Shown: positions 30,897-41,330, counted from the first letter of the stretch. The stretch is DNA of 64,000 bases from Eubacteriales bacterium (GCA_029009055.1 JAQXJR010000031.1:1-64000); one strand, 5' to 3'. Notes: a model not told the origin generated them from the letters alone. Translations and numbers: made by a program.

Positions 30897-32930
30897 ATGA
30901 CAGATTATGAGAATAACGGTTTTAATTACGGCGAAAGCGGCCAGTCTGATGAGGCGCGCCCGACGGCAGGAAATGAGTTCTACCATGTAACGAGTAGCAC
31001 ATCAGGTATCCCTACGGACCCGGATTACGATGAGAGGCTGACCAGAACGGTGGAGATGCCGAAGATGACCGCGAATAAGGAAGAAAAAACGGAAGCGGCT
31101 TCCTACGTGTCTTCCGGAGCTGATACATATGTGAATACAGGGTCTGATATAGAAGCCGAGGCCACTCAGTTTTCTGACCAGCCAGCCGCTGGGGCTTCCG
31201 ACCAGCCAACCACTGAGACTTCCGGCCAGCCAAGCGCGGGGCCTTCCGAGCCGAACTTCGTTATCCTCTCAGATACTGAGAGCTCAGCTGAATCATCGCC
31301 GGCTCCGGAAGAAAACGTAGAGGCTGACACAGTTTCTGAAGCAGTTTCGGATTTCAGCACTGGCACAGACACAGCTTCTGAGACTGCTTATCACGAATCT
31401 GCTTATCAGCAGAGCGAAAATACAGATAATTACTATACTGCTAAGGACGGCACGGTCTACAGGGAAAGCGCTTACGGAAATCAGGATTACTCCGGTCAGA
31501 CATACGGCAGCCAGAACTACAGCAGCCAGAATTACGATAATCAGAACTACGGCGGCTCCAGTTACGGTGACCAGAGCTTTGGAAACCAGGGCTACAGCGC
31601 CGGCCAATACGACACCGGATCCTCATACGGGTCAGCGGATCCCGGCTACTCCGGGTACTCAGAGAGCGGCGCGCAAGGAAGCGGCTTTGCTGGGGGAAGC
31701 TCAGGCGGAGGCGGTGGAAATTACACCGGTAACTACGCCGCGGCGGCAGGCCCTAAGAAGAATGGTTTCTCAATCACTAAGAAAGCCTTCATCCTGTCGC
31801 TCATACTCTGCGTGATCCTGTCATCGTTCATCTCGATCGGTGGCATGTTATTCTACACGAACCACATAAACGGCGGAACGAACGGATCGGCGACGAATTA
31901 TAAGTTGGTGAAGTCTGACGAGACCCTGTCCTACAGCAGCATCATAGATAAGACTGAGGACTCCGTGGTATCCATAACGACTCAGTCTGTCACGACCGAC
32001 AACTGGGCGCAGAACTACGTCACGGAAGGCGCGGGAAGCGGCGTCATTATCCAGTCAGACGGCTACATCATCACATGCCAGCACGTTATAGACGGGGCGA
32101 CGAAGATAAACGTAACTCTTAATAATAAGAAGACTTATTCCGCTAAGATAGTCGGCCAGGACGAGGACCACGACATAGCGGTGCTGAAGATAAACGCGAA
32201 GAACCTGACGGCGGCGACATACGGTGACAGCTCTAAGCTTTCTGTAGGCGACCAGGTCGTAGTCATCGGAAACCCTCTCGGACAGCTGGGCGGAACAGCT
32301 ACGACAGGTATCATCAGCGCTCTGAACAGGAATCTGACGATCGATAATAAGATGATGAACCTGCTGCAGACAGACGCTTCTATCAACCCGGGAAATTCCG
32401 GCGGTGGCATGTTCGACGCTTCCGGCAACCTCATAGGTATAGTAGAAGCGAAGTCGACCGGCTCTGATGTCGAGGGACTGGGCTTCGCGACTCCGATAAA
32501 TAAGGCGGCCTCCATAGCGAAGAGCCTGATAAAGAGCGGCGGAACAGGTAAGGACCCGGCTAAGGTAAACGGTAATGGATCTTCGAACTCCGGCAGCGAT
32601 TCCAGAGACTCTGGAAATTCCCAGACACCTAGGAGTAAGGTCCAGATCGGTATAAACGTAACGACTATCAGCGACTCCCTCGCTAAGGAATACGGCTACT
32701 CCACAGGCGGTGTGTATGTTTCCAGCATCACGAACCACGATGCTGCTGAGGCCGGACTTAAGGAAGGCGACATCATTTACAAAGCTGACGGTCAGAAAGT
32801 GACGACAGCTGACGAGCTCATCACCCTGCTTAATAAGAAGAGCGCCGGCGATAAGGTAAAGCTCAGCGTCGCTAGACAGAGCGGAAATAACGCGACAGTC
32901 ACTGTAACGCTGCACGCGGCGGAGAACTAA
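30897..32930 (+). CDS. HtrA/DegP-like trypsin-PDZ serine protease with disordered Tyr/Gly/Asn/Gln-rich N-terminus
   Basis: GAGSGVIIQSDGYIITCQHVI, DHDIAVLKI, NPGNSGGGMFDASG; PDZ domain; one TM segment. Confidence 0.93.
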   Translation: MTDYENNGFNYGESGQSDEARPTAGNEFYHVTSSTSGIPTDPDYDERLTRTVEMPKMTANKEEKTEAASYVSSGADTYVNTGSDIEAEATQFSDQPAAGASDQPTTETSGQPSAGPSEPNFVILSDTESSAESSPAPEENVEADTVSEAVSDFSTGTDTASETAYHESAYQQSENTDNYYTAKDGTVYRESAYGNQDYSGQTYGSQNYSSQNYDNQNYGGSSYGDQSFGNQGYSAGQYDTGSSYGSADPGYSGYSESGAQGSGFAGGSSGGGGGNYTGNYAAAAGPKKNGFSITKKAFILSLILCVILSSFISIGGMLFYTNHINGGTNGSATNYKLVKSDETLSYSSIIDKTEDSVVSITTQSVTTDNWAQNYVTEGAGSGVIIQSDGYIITCQHVIDGATKINVTLNNKKTYSAKIVGQDEDHDIAVLKINAKNLTAATYGDSSKLSVGDQVVVIGNPLGQLGGTATTGIISALNRNLTIDNKMMNLLQTDASINPGNSGGGMFDASGNLIGIVEAKSTGSDVEGLGFATPINKAASIAKSLIKSGGTGKDPAKVNGNGSSNSGSDSRDSGNSQTPRSKVQIGINVTTISDSLAKEYGYSTGGVYVSSITNHDAAEAGLKEGDIIYKADGQKVTTADELITLLNKKSAGDKVKLSVARQSGNNATVTVTLHAAEN

Positions 32931-33129
32931 AGCAGCCGGCTGGTGCATTGCGATGGCAGGCGGCTATCCATACAGCCGCCACCAGTTGCTACAGAAAGGC
33001 AATTGCCGTCGCCAGACGACGACAGTTGCGAAGGAAACACAGAAAAACCGCTTAAACCCCGCGGGATATCATATAAAACAGCATTTTTCGAAAACTTTCA
33101 TTTTCATAATATCCTTTCATAATGAGAAG

Positions 33130-33170
33130 GCAGAGCCGGCGCAAGACCACGGCTCTGTTTTCTTTTTGGT
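33130..33170 (+). terminator. Terminator downstream of the htrA-like gene
   Basis: cagagccggcgcaagaccacggctctgttttcttttt. Confidence 0.75.
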
Positions 33171-33654
33171 TTTCGCAGATTCCCGGGAATATCGAAAGCT
33201 GTCCTCTTTTTAGTGCTCCGTGGTCATGTTTCGCCTGGCTGGCTTTACTGCGTGCACAAAGCGATTGGTGTGGCTGGCTTTGCTGTGGAATCATTCATTA
33301 TGAAAAAAACCAACGATATCCGCAGATTTTTTCAGAGCCTCTGAAGGATTTCTAGAATATCGCTGTTATTTTTTTGAATGGTCTCTGGCTCTCCGCTCTG
33401 TTCAGCTAGTATATCCGCCATAGTATCGTCATTTCTGTATATAATTGCACTGATATGCATGTTACTGCAATTATCTTATGATTTCGTTCTAAACAAAGCG
33501 CATTTCTATTACGTTTCTATAGCAGTTCCCAAGCCAGCCGTGATCTGACTAGCGTTTCCCATTCATGGTCGGTGGCTATTAAGAAAAAAATCGCTTGAAT
33601 GCACATATCTTTTAGACTCTAAAAATGTATGGCGCATTTTCGCCAAATAATTTT

Positions 33655-34085
33655 AAATGCCCCCTTAGATTGTATACAATCAGTCAGATGCTGGTTGAGT
33701 ATTGGTATAATCGAGGATGTATACACCACTCATACGATTGACTCAGTTCTGACAGTGGTCAAGCAGTGGGCACTGTCCCTGGGGCGAATCGTATAGTGAG
33801 CCCTAGTGCAGAGTTGCCTTAGGATGATCATCTCCTGGAGGGGAGCGACTTTGGGATCAATGTCGAATCTGAAGCGGTGCTCGGAGCGGATTTCTGCGTC
33901 TGAATAAAGTCATCATGCCCGTTGTCTGGCTATAGCGCTCGGGGTGTAGAGGTCGAGCAGCCTCAAGCAAGATTTTTTGGAAATAAATCCGAAGATTATT
34001 AAGATATTGTCCCAAATTGGGAATCCAAATCCGATAGAAGCGAAAAATATCCCAAACCTATTATTCAGCCTCTATGGATCCGTGA
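33655..34085. repeat. Dispersed non-coding element, copy B
   Basis: Same conserved 5' and 3' blocks as copy A, with a longer variable middle. Confidence 0.65.
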
Positions 34086-34098
34086 AGAGCCAACGAAA

Positions 34099-34134
34099 AA
34101 CTGCCCTGATCAGCCGAAGCCAATCAGGACAGTT
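34099..34134 (-). terminator. Terminator of the GntR gene
   Basis: aactgccctgat...atcaggacagtt hairpin, minus-strand T-run. Confidence 0.7.
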
Positions 34135-34297
34135 GATATCGCAACTACATATTGTAACAGCCGCATATATTACGGTCATATGATTCTTCAAATTGCTGCT
34201 CGCGGCCTACCGCAACGGATTTCAGGTCCAGCCTCAGGTCTGGCAACAGGTCCGACCTCGGTTCGGCAGCGAATCCAACCTTAGGTCCGAAGAAGGC

Positions 34298-34966
34298 TCA
34301 GCCCCTGGAGAACGCTTCCTTACCATTTTCGAGCACGAACTTCCTCAGCACTTCAGCGTGCTCGCTCGCCGCTCTCCTGGCAGCCTTAGCGTCACCGCTC
34401 TCTATGGCGTCAGCTATAGCCTTATGCTCAGCCGGCACAGATCTATAACGTTTGAAATCCTCGTAATACAGGTAGCGGAAGCGGAGAGAGCTGTTCTGCA
34501 CCTGAGCGTATATCTGGATCAATGTCGAGTTTCCGGTTATCTCCGCTATGAACTTATGGAATGCCTCATCGTAATGGATGATCTGCTCCGTGTCGCTGGT
34601 CCCCATAGCTTCATTATACTCCTTCATGATCTCATTCAGGTGCTCGGACTGCTCCGGCGTTATCTTCTTAGCCGCCAGCTCAGCGGATAGGCCTTCCAAC
34701 TCCACCCTCACGACCAGGGTATCCACCATCTCATCCAGGGAAATGTCCGAGACATAGGCGCCCCGCTTCGGCTTTATCTCCACGAGACCCTCCTGCTCGA
34801 GTTCCCTCATAGCCTCACGTATAGGCGTCCGGCTAACTTCCATCTTATCTGCCAGCTCCACCTCCATGAGTCTGGTGCCCGGCTTTATAGCGCCCTTAAG
34901 GATCTGCATCCTCAGCTCTTCGTGAACAGATTCCCTCAGCGGTTTACTAGCGGTAGTTTCATACAT
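34298..34966 (-). CDS. GntR family transcriptional regulator (FadR/FCD type)
   Basis: LADKMEVSRTPIREAMRELEQEGLVEIKPKRGAYVSDI; FCD domain. Confidence 0.93.
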   Translation of the reverse strand: MYETTASKPLRESVHEELRMQILKGAIKPGTRLMEVELADKMEVSRTPIREAMRELEQEGLVEIKPKRGAYVSDISLDEMVDTLVVRVELEGLSAELAAKKITPEQSEHLNEIMKEYNEAMGTSDTEQIIHYDEAFHKFIAEITGNSTLIQIYAQVQNSSLRFRYLYYEDFKRYRSVPAEHKAIADAIESGDAKAARRAASEHAEVLRKFVLENGKEAFSRG

Positions 34967-35159
34967 GTCTTCTTCCTCGATCTTATGCCCTAGCGATTTT
35001 CTACTTATTATGTAAATTATTCTACCACATCCTTGTACTTTTTTTAGTACTTGCGAAAATATTTTTTATAAGAAGTATTCTCCTCGGATTTTCGCCCGCA
35101 TTTTTGCAGTATTTTTCGTGAATTTCTCGGCATAACGCTTTTTCGCGTCAGCTTGACAT

Positions 35160-35245
35160 CGCAGCAAAGCCATGAAGCGGCAGCTCTCTACCGAGCCGAA
35201 CCTCCGCGGCGCCGCAAAGGCAGACATCGGCAAGGCTTTGCTAGA
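35160..35245. repeat. GCAAAG palindromic element
   Basis: cgcagcaaagccatgaag ... gcaaggctttgctagat. Confidence 0.65.
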
Positions 35246-35282
35246 TTGAAGGCAGACATGGCCAAGGCTTTGCTAGATCAAA
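35219..35282. repeat. Tandem duplication of a 32-bp unit containing GGCTTTGCTAG
   Basis: ggcagacatcggcaaggctttgctagattgaa followed by ggcagacatggccaaggctttgctagatcaaa. Confidence 0.85.
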
Positions 35283-35296
35283 TGCAGTGGCAGGCA

Positions 35297-36244
35297 TCAT
35301 ATAGATGTCAGGGTCCAGTAAGCGTTAAGCCCCAGCCCTCTCAACCTGGCGCATCCCTCCTGGGCTTCCGGCGCCTCGTCGAACACAGCGAACACGGTCG
35401 GGCCGCTCCCGCTCATGAGAACGTTCTTCGCGGTCGTAAGCTTATCCTCCATCAGCGCCTTAAGCTCAGCCACCTTAGGATAGCTGGCCAGAGTGTAGTT
35501 CTCCAGCACGTTCACGAAATTGTTATAGGCCATCTTACTGCCCGATGCCAGCTGCCGCTCCAGCTCGTCGTTATCAGGACGCTCAGGGATTTCGCAGCTG
35601 TCGATCCCCGCGTAGACTTCCGGTGTGGAAACACTGAACTTAGGCTTTACGAAGACGATCGCCTTATTTAGCGGGCGGACAGGCTTAAGGTCTGTCCCCG
35701 TTCCCGTAGCCCGGGCGCAGGTCGCGGCCATCGGGTCGTCCTTAAGATATGCGGGCAGCCTGTAGAAAGCCTTAGCCTGACCCATAGCGCAGAAAGGAAC
35801 GTCAGACCCAAGCTCGGCGCATATATCCAGGATCTCACGCATGCTGAGCTTAAGCTTCCAGAGAGCGTTCAGGGCGTGAACTACCGCGGCGCCGTTACCG
35901 CTGCCGCCAGCCATGCCGGCAGCGACAGGGATGTTTTTCTTAATATTTATCCTGATCGATCCGCTCGTCACTTTAGAGCCGTAGCGGTCGCACATGAGCG
36001 CCGCCGCCTTATATGCTATGTTCCTCGAGTCCGTAGGCAGGAAGTAGAGGCTGGTCTTAAGGGTTATGTCGAACTTCCCCTTATCGCCGCCCCTGTCCGG
36101 CGTGTATCTGACGCTGACCTCATCGTGGAATCTGAGCTGCTGCATGATCATGTCGACTCCGTGATAGCCCGTGGCTGGGTCCTTACCCGTAACGTCCAGA
36201 GATAGATTTATTTTAGCGTATGACCAAATACTGATTTCAGGCAT
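35297..36244 (-). CDS. ispE: 4-diphosphocytidyl-2-C-methyl-D-erythritol kinase
   Basis: SYAKINLSLDVTGK, PVAAGMAGGSGNGAAVVHALN, MSGSGPTVFAVF. Confidence 0.94.
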   Translation of the reverse strand: MPEISIWSYAKINLSLDVTGKDPATGYHGVDMIMQQLRFHDEVSVRYTPDRGGDKGKFDITLKTSLYFLPTDSRNIAYKAAALMCDRYGSKVTSGSIRINIKKNIPVAAGMAGGSGNGAAVVHALNALWKLKLSMREILDICAELGSDVPFCAMGQAKAFYRLPAYLKDDPMAATCARATGTGTDLKPVRPLNKAIVFVKPKFSVSTPEVYAGIDSCEIPERPDNDELERQLASGSKMAYNNFVNVLENYTLASYPKVAELKALMEDKLTTAKNVLMSGSGPTVFAVFDEAPEAQEGCARLRGLGLNAYWTLTSI

Positions 36245-36420
36245 GTCACCCTCCTGACGCAGCGCGGGAATACCCCGGCTGTTTTTTTGCTGCTTGCTGA
36301 TTAATAAAAGACCCGGGGACCCAGAGCCGGCTGAGCCTCGTAAGACCCTGCCGCCCACCGATCACCCGGGCTTATAATCTGTAGAATAGAATGTATCTAA
36401 GACTTCAGAAAGGACCCGGC

Positions 36421-37356
36421 TTACTTCCTGCCGCCCTTCTTACCGCCTTTCTTCTTCTGCTCCGGCTTCTTAGCCTCAGACTTCTTAGCGTAGTTATTAG
36501 CCTTACGCTCAGCCTTAGCCTTCTCCTCAGCCGCTACCTTAGCCTCGTACTTAGCCTTCATTCCACTCTTATAAGTGGATCCGCCTTCTCTGGCAGGACG
36601 CGGCCTCTTAACGCGGTAGATGCCGTCCTCGCGGAGTTCTTCCTCGTATTCTTCCTTCTCGTCCTTCTTACGCTTCTTCTCCGCCTTAGCGACCTCAGCC
36701 TCGTGCTCCTTAATTACCTGCTGAACAGGCTTACCTGTCGCCTTAGCTTCCTTATACGGATTGAAGCTCGTATCGCCCTTCTCTATCTGCTCGCGGAGCT
36801 TCTCTGTCTCTTCCTTCCTGGCTGAGAACACAGAGAATACCATCATGCCGGCCATCATAACGAACATCATGACCATGTAGATCATGTTATTCCTCTTCTG
36901 GTTCATGGTCTTAAACTTAACATTCTTAGTCTCGCCCAGAGTCTGGCCGTCATCAGCCGTGAAGCTCTTATCTATAGTGCATGTATATTCAGCGTCGTCC
37001 TTAATCAAGGCCTGGAGTTTCTTACTAGCCTGGATCTTAGTCACGTCCACGGCTACCAGGACTTCCTTCGGCTTCTTAGACGTGTAATACACGTTACTCG
37101 GGATCGTGTTCCCCTTAGAATCCTTAATGGTGATGGCTTCAGCGTTCACGTCGCGGTACTTCTTAGCGCCGACCGGGCTGCTGACCTCCATCTTAACGCA
37201 CATGTTTTCCTTAGTGGTGTTCTCAGCCCCATCCTTCGGGAATGTCTCCAGGATAGAGAATGATGACGCGGCGAATGTGGTCATAGTAGCCGCGATGATG
37301 AAAATTACCGTCAGGCAGAGGCACATGAGTGTCCTGCGTAAACTTCTGGACTGCAT
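36421..37356 (-). CDS. Secreted/membrane protein with Ig-like domain, TM segment and Lys-rich tail
   Basis: Signal peptide, Ig-like region (FSILETFPKDGAENTTKENMCVKMEF-like), TM, KKPEQKKKGGKKGGRK tail. Confidence 0.6.
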   Translation of the reverse strand: MQSRSLRRTLMCLCLTVIFIIAATMTTFAASSFSILETFPKDGAENTTKENMCVKMEVSSPVGAKKYRDVNAEAITIKDSKGNTIPSNVYYTSKKPKEVLVAVDVTKIQASKKLQALIKDDAEYTCTIDKSFTADDGQTLGETKNVKFKTMNQKRNNMIYMVMMFVMMAGMMVFSVFSARKEETEKLREQIEKGDTSFNPYKEAKATGKPVQQVIKEHEAEVAKAEKKRKKDEKEEYEEELREDGIYRVKRPRPAREGGSTYKSGMKAKYEAKVAAEEKAKAERKANNYAKKSEAKKPEQKKKGGKKGGRK

Positions 37357-37362
37357 TAAATT

Positions 37363-37968
37363 CTACTCCTTCGTTGGTGTTGATCTCTGATTATATCCGC
37401 TGTCTTCTTCGGCACTAGCAAAGCCTTCCCGCGATTTCCCCTCCGGGCACCCGCCCTCCGGCTTTACGGCATCCTCCGGGCCTTCCATCCCGGTCTCCGC
37501 CCGTTTCACCGCCTTTCGGCGCTTCCTGAGTTTCCTGAAGAAGCTGCTCAGCATACTGCCGCACTCTTCCTCCATGACTCCCCGGTGGACATCGACCCTG
37601 TGGTTAAGCCTGTCGTCCTCGACTATATCGAACACAGACCCGCAGGCTCCTGCCTTAGGATTCATAGCTCCTATGTAAAGCTCCTCTATCCTGGCCCAGA
37701 CTATGGCTCCGGCGCACATGGAACAAGGTTCGCAAGTCACGTACATGGAGCACCCTTCTAGTCTCCAGCCACCGACTGACTCCGCGGCTTCAGTTATAGC
37801 CTTCATTTCAGCGTGCATGGTCGGGTTCCGGTCCGTCTCGACTGAATTGAAACCCCTTCCTATTATAATGCCGTCCTTAACGATCACGGCTCCTATAGGA
37901 ACTTCATCCAGCTCGAGCGATCTCTCCGCTTCCCTGAGCGCTGCCTCCATGAATTCATTTCTAACCAT
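37363..37968 (-). CDS. tadA: tRNA adenosine(34) deaminase with extended C-terminus
   Basis: MHAEMKAITEA, CEPCSMCAGAIVWARI; about 55-60 aa extension. Confidence 0.93.
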   Translation of the reverse strand: MVRNEFMEAALREAERSLELDEVPIGAVIVKDGIIIGRGFNSVETDRNPTMHAEMKAITEAAESVGGWRLEGCSMYVTCEPCSMCAGAIVWARIEELYIGAMNPKAGACGSVFDIVEDDRLNHRVDVHRGVMEEECGSMLSSFFRKLRKRRKAVKRAETGMEGPEDAVKPEGGCPEGKSREGFASAEEDSGYNQRSTPTKE

Positions 37969-38266
37969 AAATGGTAGTATATAACATTCAAAGCCCCGAT
38001 TCAATCAGAAACTAGGCTTATAAGCCTGCTCCGGGGATTTTTTCATCAAAGCCATGCCTTGGAATCATTCGCCTCCGGCGTCCGCGCTCATTTTGCCAAA
38101 CCGCCGGCAGCCCCTGAAGCGCGAGGCGCCCGCGGGGCTCGGAGAGAAGCGGCGCGGGGAAGCTTTGCAAAAAATCAAAAAGTTTCTCATCAGAGCCACA
38201 TGTTTCCCGCCGCAAGGGTTATAATAATTGTACTAGTGATCCACAAATTTATAAGGAGATGGACTT

Positions 38267-38743
38267 ATGAAAGGTTTTATTAAAGAATTTAAGGAATTCG
38301 CCCTTAAGGGAAACATGATGGACCTGGCTGTAGGCATGATCATAGGCGCTGCTTTCACAGCTGTCATCACATCACTCGTAGATAACATCATAAACCCGAT
38401 CATCGGTATATTCGCGGGGCACATAGATTTCTCACAGCTTTACGTAGCTTTAGACGGAAATCACTACGCTTCGCTCGCTGCCGCTGAGAAGGCCGGCGCC
38501 GCTGTCATTAAGTACGGATCATTCATTTCCGCGCTCATTAACTTCCTCATCATGGCTCTCGTTATCTTCCTTCTTATGAAGGGCATGAATAAGATGAGAG
38601 ACTCCATGGCTAAGAAGGAGGAAACAGAAGAAGCAGCTCCTACGACTAAGATCTGCCCTTATTGCAAGAGCGAGATCCCTGTAGACGCTGTAAAGTGCCC
38701 GCACTGCACATCTGACCTCCCAGAGGATGACCACGCTGAGTAA
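38267..38743 (+). CDS. mscL: Large-conductance mechanosensitive channel with C-terminal zinc ribbon
   Basis: FKEFALKGNMMDLAVGMIIGAAFTAVITSLV; C-terminal CPYCKSEIPVDAVKCPHC. Confidence 0.95.
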   Translation: MKGFIKEFKEFALKGNMMDLAVGMIIGAAFTAVITSLVDNIINPIIGIFAGHIDFSQLYVALDGNHYASLAAAEKAGAAVIKYGSFISALINFLIMALVIFLLMKGMNKMRDSMAKKEETEEAAPTTKICPYCKSEIPVDAVKCPHCTSDLPEDDHAE

Positions 38744-38841
38744 ATCTCGATCTCCGCTGATCACGATCGCATAGCAAAGCGTGACTATACTGACCCGCTT
38801 CGCGGCATAAGAAAACCCAGGCCTGGAATGGAGTTGAGCCA

Positions 38842-39465
38842 ATGATCCTAGACATTATCGCGGCTGTAATAATCTTACTCGCGGCGGCGCGCCACGCCAG
38901 CCGCGGTTTTCTAGTGTCCGTGATCAGCCTGGCGGAATGGTTCCTGTCCTTAGCCTGCGGCTTCCTGTTCAGCAGCGACCTGGCCGGCTACCTGGCTAAG
39001 TCGACAGGCATGGACGAACAGATATCCGGATTCATAACCGGCACATTCCCCACAGAGCTCCAGGCCATAGCTTCCAACTATAAGAGCATATTCGGCTCCA
39101 TGGCAGAAAGCTCCGCCACTCCGGAAGACGTAGCCGCCCGCATAACCATGGGCGTGCTCACGATAATCGCCTTCATACTCATAGTTCTGGCTGTCGTCAT
39201 CATAGCCGCCATACTGAAAGCTATATTGAAACCGGACCACGACCATGGAATCATAGGCCGGGCTGATATGATAGGCGGATTCGCGGTCGGGTTAGCCTTC
39301 GGTCTTCTGGACGTTCTGATACTGCTGGCAGTCCTGCGGCCGGTAATGGGTCTGCTCCCGAACGTCGCGGCGGAATGGGTGAAGGACCAGCTCAATACAT
39401 CGTACGTGACCGGAGCGCTCTACGCCGCCAACCCTATCATTTACATGCTTAAGGAGATGTTCTGA
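38842..39465 (+). CDS. CvpA family membrane protein
   Basis: ILDIIAAVIILLAAARHASRGFLVSVISLAEW...; four TM helices. Confidence 0.82.
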   Translation: MILDIIAAVIILLAAARHASRGFLVSVISLAEWFLSLACGFLFSSDLAGYLAKSTGMDEQISGFITGTFPTELQAIASNYKSIFGSMAESSATPEDVAARITMGVLTIIAFILIVLAVVIIAAILKAILKPDHDHGIIGRADMIGGFAVGLAFGLLDVLILLAVLRPVMGLLPNVAAEWVKDQLNTSYVTGALYAANPIIYMLKEMF

Positions 39466-39489
39466 CCCGCCTGAGTCAGAGCCAATAAA

Positions 39490-39525
39490 GCAGCTATTCG
39501 CCCGCACCCAGCGGGCTGTTTTTTA
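39490..39525 (+). terminator. Terminator after the cvpA-like gene
   Basis: cagctattcgcccgcacccagcgggctgtttttt. Confidence 0.6.
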
Positions 39526-39612
39526 AATAAATCGCTATATAATTTAATTGACATCCGTTACATTTCGATATTAAGTTTCGATTCACTAAATAAACCAGAA
39601 AAGGACATTCAT

Positions 39613-40344
39613 ATGCGTCAGGAAAAACTCACGGTCGCCACTAACGAGAAAGTGGCCGAAAGCGCCTACTTCATGCGCCTTTCCGGGAACTGTCGCGGCA
39701 TAGAAGGCGCCGGTCAGTTCATAGACATAAAGCTCGATAGATATTTCCTCAGACGACCGATCTCCATATACGACTTCGGGGACGACTTCGTCGACATACT
39801 CTATAAGACGGTCGGAGGCGGCACGTTCGCCATGTCAGACCTGAAGCCGGGCGAGGTCCTGGACGTGCTCCTGCCTCTGGGTAACGGCTTCGACCTTAAT
39901 AAACGGGGCGAGAAGACACTGCTCGTAGGCGGCGGCATAGGCATGCCTCCTATGTATTTAGCAGCAAAGGGTCTTAGCTCTATGGGCGTCACGCCTCAGG
40001 TGGTCATAGGCTTCAACTCATCTGACGACATGCTTCCTATGGACCGCTTCCAGGCGCTGGGCATAGAGCCTGTCATCACGACTGTGGACGGTTCATATGG
40101 CACTAAGGGTTTCGTCACGGACGCCATGAAGGACATGGACTATGACTATGTTTACTGCTGCGGCCCGAGCCCTATGCTGAAGGCTGTATTCGCCCAGGCC
40201 CCAGACGGCCAGTTCAGCTTCGAGGAGAGGATGGGCTGCGGCTTCGGCGCCTGCATGGGCTGCTCCATAGAGACGAAGGACGGCTATAAACGTGTCTGCG
40301 CTGACGGACCTGTCTTCTTTAAGGACCAGATCATAATAGGATAG
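39613..40344 (+). CDS. pyrK: Dihydroorotate dehydrogenase electron-transfer subunit
   Basis: RRPISIYD, LLVGGGIGMPPMYL, CGFGACMGCSIETKDGYKRVCADGPVF. Confidence 0.95.
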   Translation: MRQEKLTVATNEKVAESAYFMRLSGNCRGIEGAGQFIDIKLDRYFLRRPISIYDFGDDFVDILYKTVGGGTFAMSDLKPGEVLDVLLPLGNGFDLNKRGEKTLLVGGGIGMPPMYLAAKGLSSMGVTPQVVIGFNSSDDMLPMDRFQALGIEPVITTVDGSYGTKGFVTDAMKDMDYDYVYCCGPSPMLKAVFAQAPDGQFSFEERMGCGFGACMGCSIETKDGYKRVCADGPVFFKDQIIIG

Positions 40345-40358
40345 AAAGGCGGAATAAC

Positions 40359-41330
40359 ATGGAGAAAGATAATAAGAATCTTATAGAAAACGGATCCGCC
40401 TCTCAGGCGGGCGGCTTAGACCTGAGCGTAGAGCTCGCGGGTGTTAAGCTCGATAACCCTGTCATCCCGGCCAGCGGCACATTCGGCTACGGTCAGGAAT
40501 TCGCGAAGTTATATGACCTGAACATACTGGGATCTATCTCATTTAAGGGAACGACGAAAGACCCGAGATACGGTAATCCATTACCGAGGATAGCAGAGTG
40601 CGAAGGCGGCATCCTGAACGCTGTCGGCCTGCAGAACCCGGGCGTGGACCACGTCATAGAGCACGAGCTGCCGGAACTTCGTAAAATATTCCATAAGCCG
40701 CTCGTAGCCAACATCAGCGGCTTCTCCATAGACGACTACACATACGCCTGCGAGAAGATAGATAAAGAAGACCAAATAGGGATAATCGAAGTAAACATCT
40801 CCTGCCCTAACGTCCACGGAGGCGGCATGGCATTCGGAACGGACCCGGCTTCAGCGGCCGCAGTCACTAAAGCCGTGAAGTCCGTCACGTCTAAACCTGT
40901 ATTTATAAAGCTCACCCCGAACGTGACCGACATCGTCAGCATAGCGAAAGCCTGCGAAGACGCCGGAGCCGACGGCTTAAGCCTCATAAACACTTTGCTA
41001 GGTATGAGGATAGACACCCGCGCCCGCCGTCCGCTCCTCGCCAATAAAACAGGCGGCTTCTCCGGCCCGGCCGTGTTCCCGGTAGCCGTCCGCATGGTCT
41101 ACCAGGTGGCTTCAGCCTGCCGGGTACCAATCATCGGCATGGGCGGCATCGCCACGGCCGACGACGTCATAGAGATGATGATGGCAGGCGCGTCCGCCGT
41201 GGAAGTCGGAACCGCTAACGTCGTAGAGCCTTACGCTTGTAAGAACATAGTAGAAGACCTGCCACGCGCCATGGAGAGACTTGGTATCACTAAGCTCCGT
41301 GACATAACCGGCGCTGCCCTGGATATGTAG
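40359..41330 (+). CDS. pyrD: Dihydroorotate dehydrogenase, NAD-dependent catalytic subunit
   Basis: NPVIPASGTFGYG, GLQNPGVDHVI, EVNISCPNVHGGGMAFG, SLINTLLGMRID. Confidence 0.96.
   Translation: MEKDNKNLIENGSASQAGGLDLSVELAGVKLDNPVIPASGTFGYGQEFAKLYDLNILGSISFKGTTKDPRYGNPLPRIAECEGGILNAVGLQNPGVDHVIEHELPELRKIFHKPLVANISGFSIDDYTYACEKIDKEDQIGIIEVNISCPNVHGGGMAFGTDPASAAAVTKAVKSVTSKPVFIKLTPNVTDIVSIAKACEDAGADGLSLINTLLGMRIDTRARRPLLANKTGGFSGPAVFPVAVRMVYQVASACRVPIIGMGGIATADDVIEMMMAGASAVEVGTANVVEPYACKNIVEDLPRAMERLGITKLRDITGAALDM

Noticed and set aside
33230-33300. tggctggcttt(a/g)ctg direct repeat as a separate element
   Set aside because: Most likely a degenerate member of the GCAAAG palindromic family; not distinct enough to list separately.
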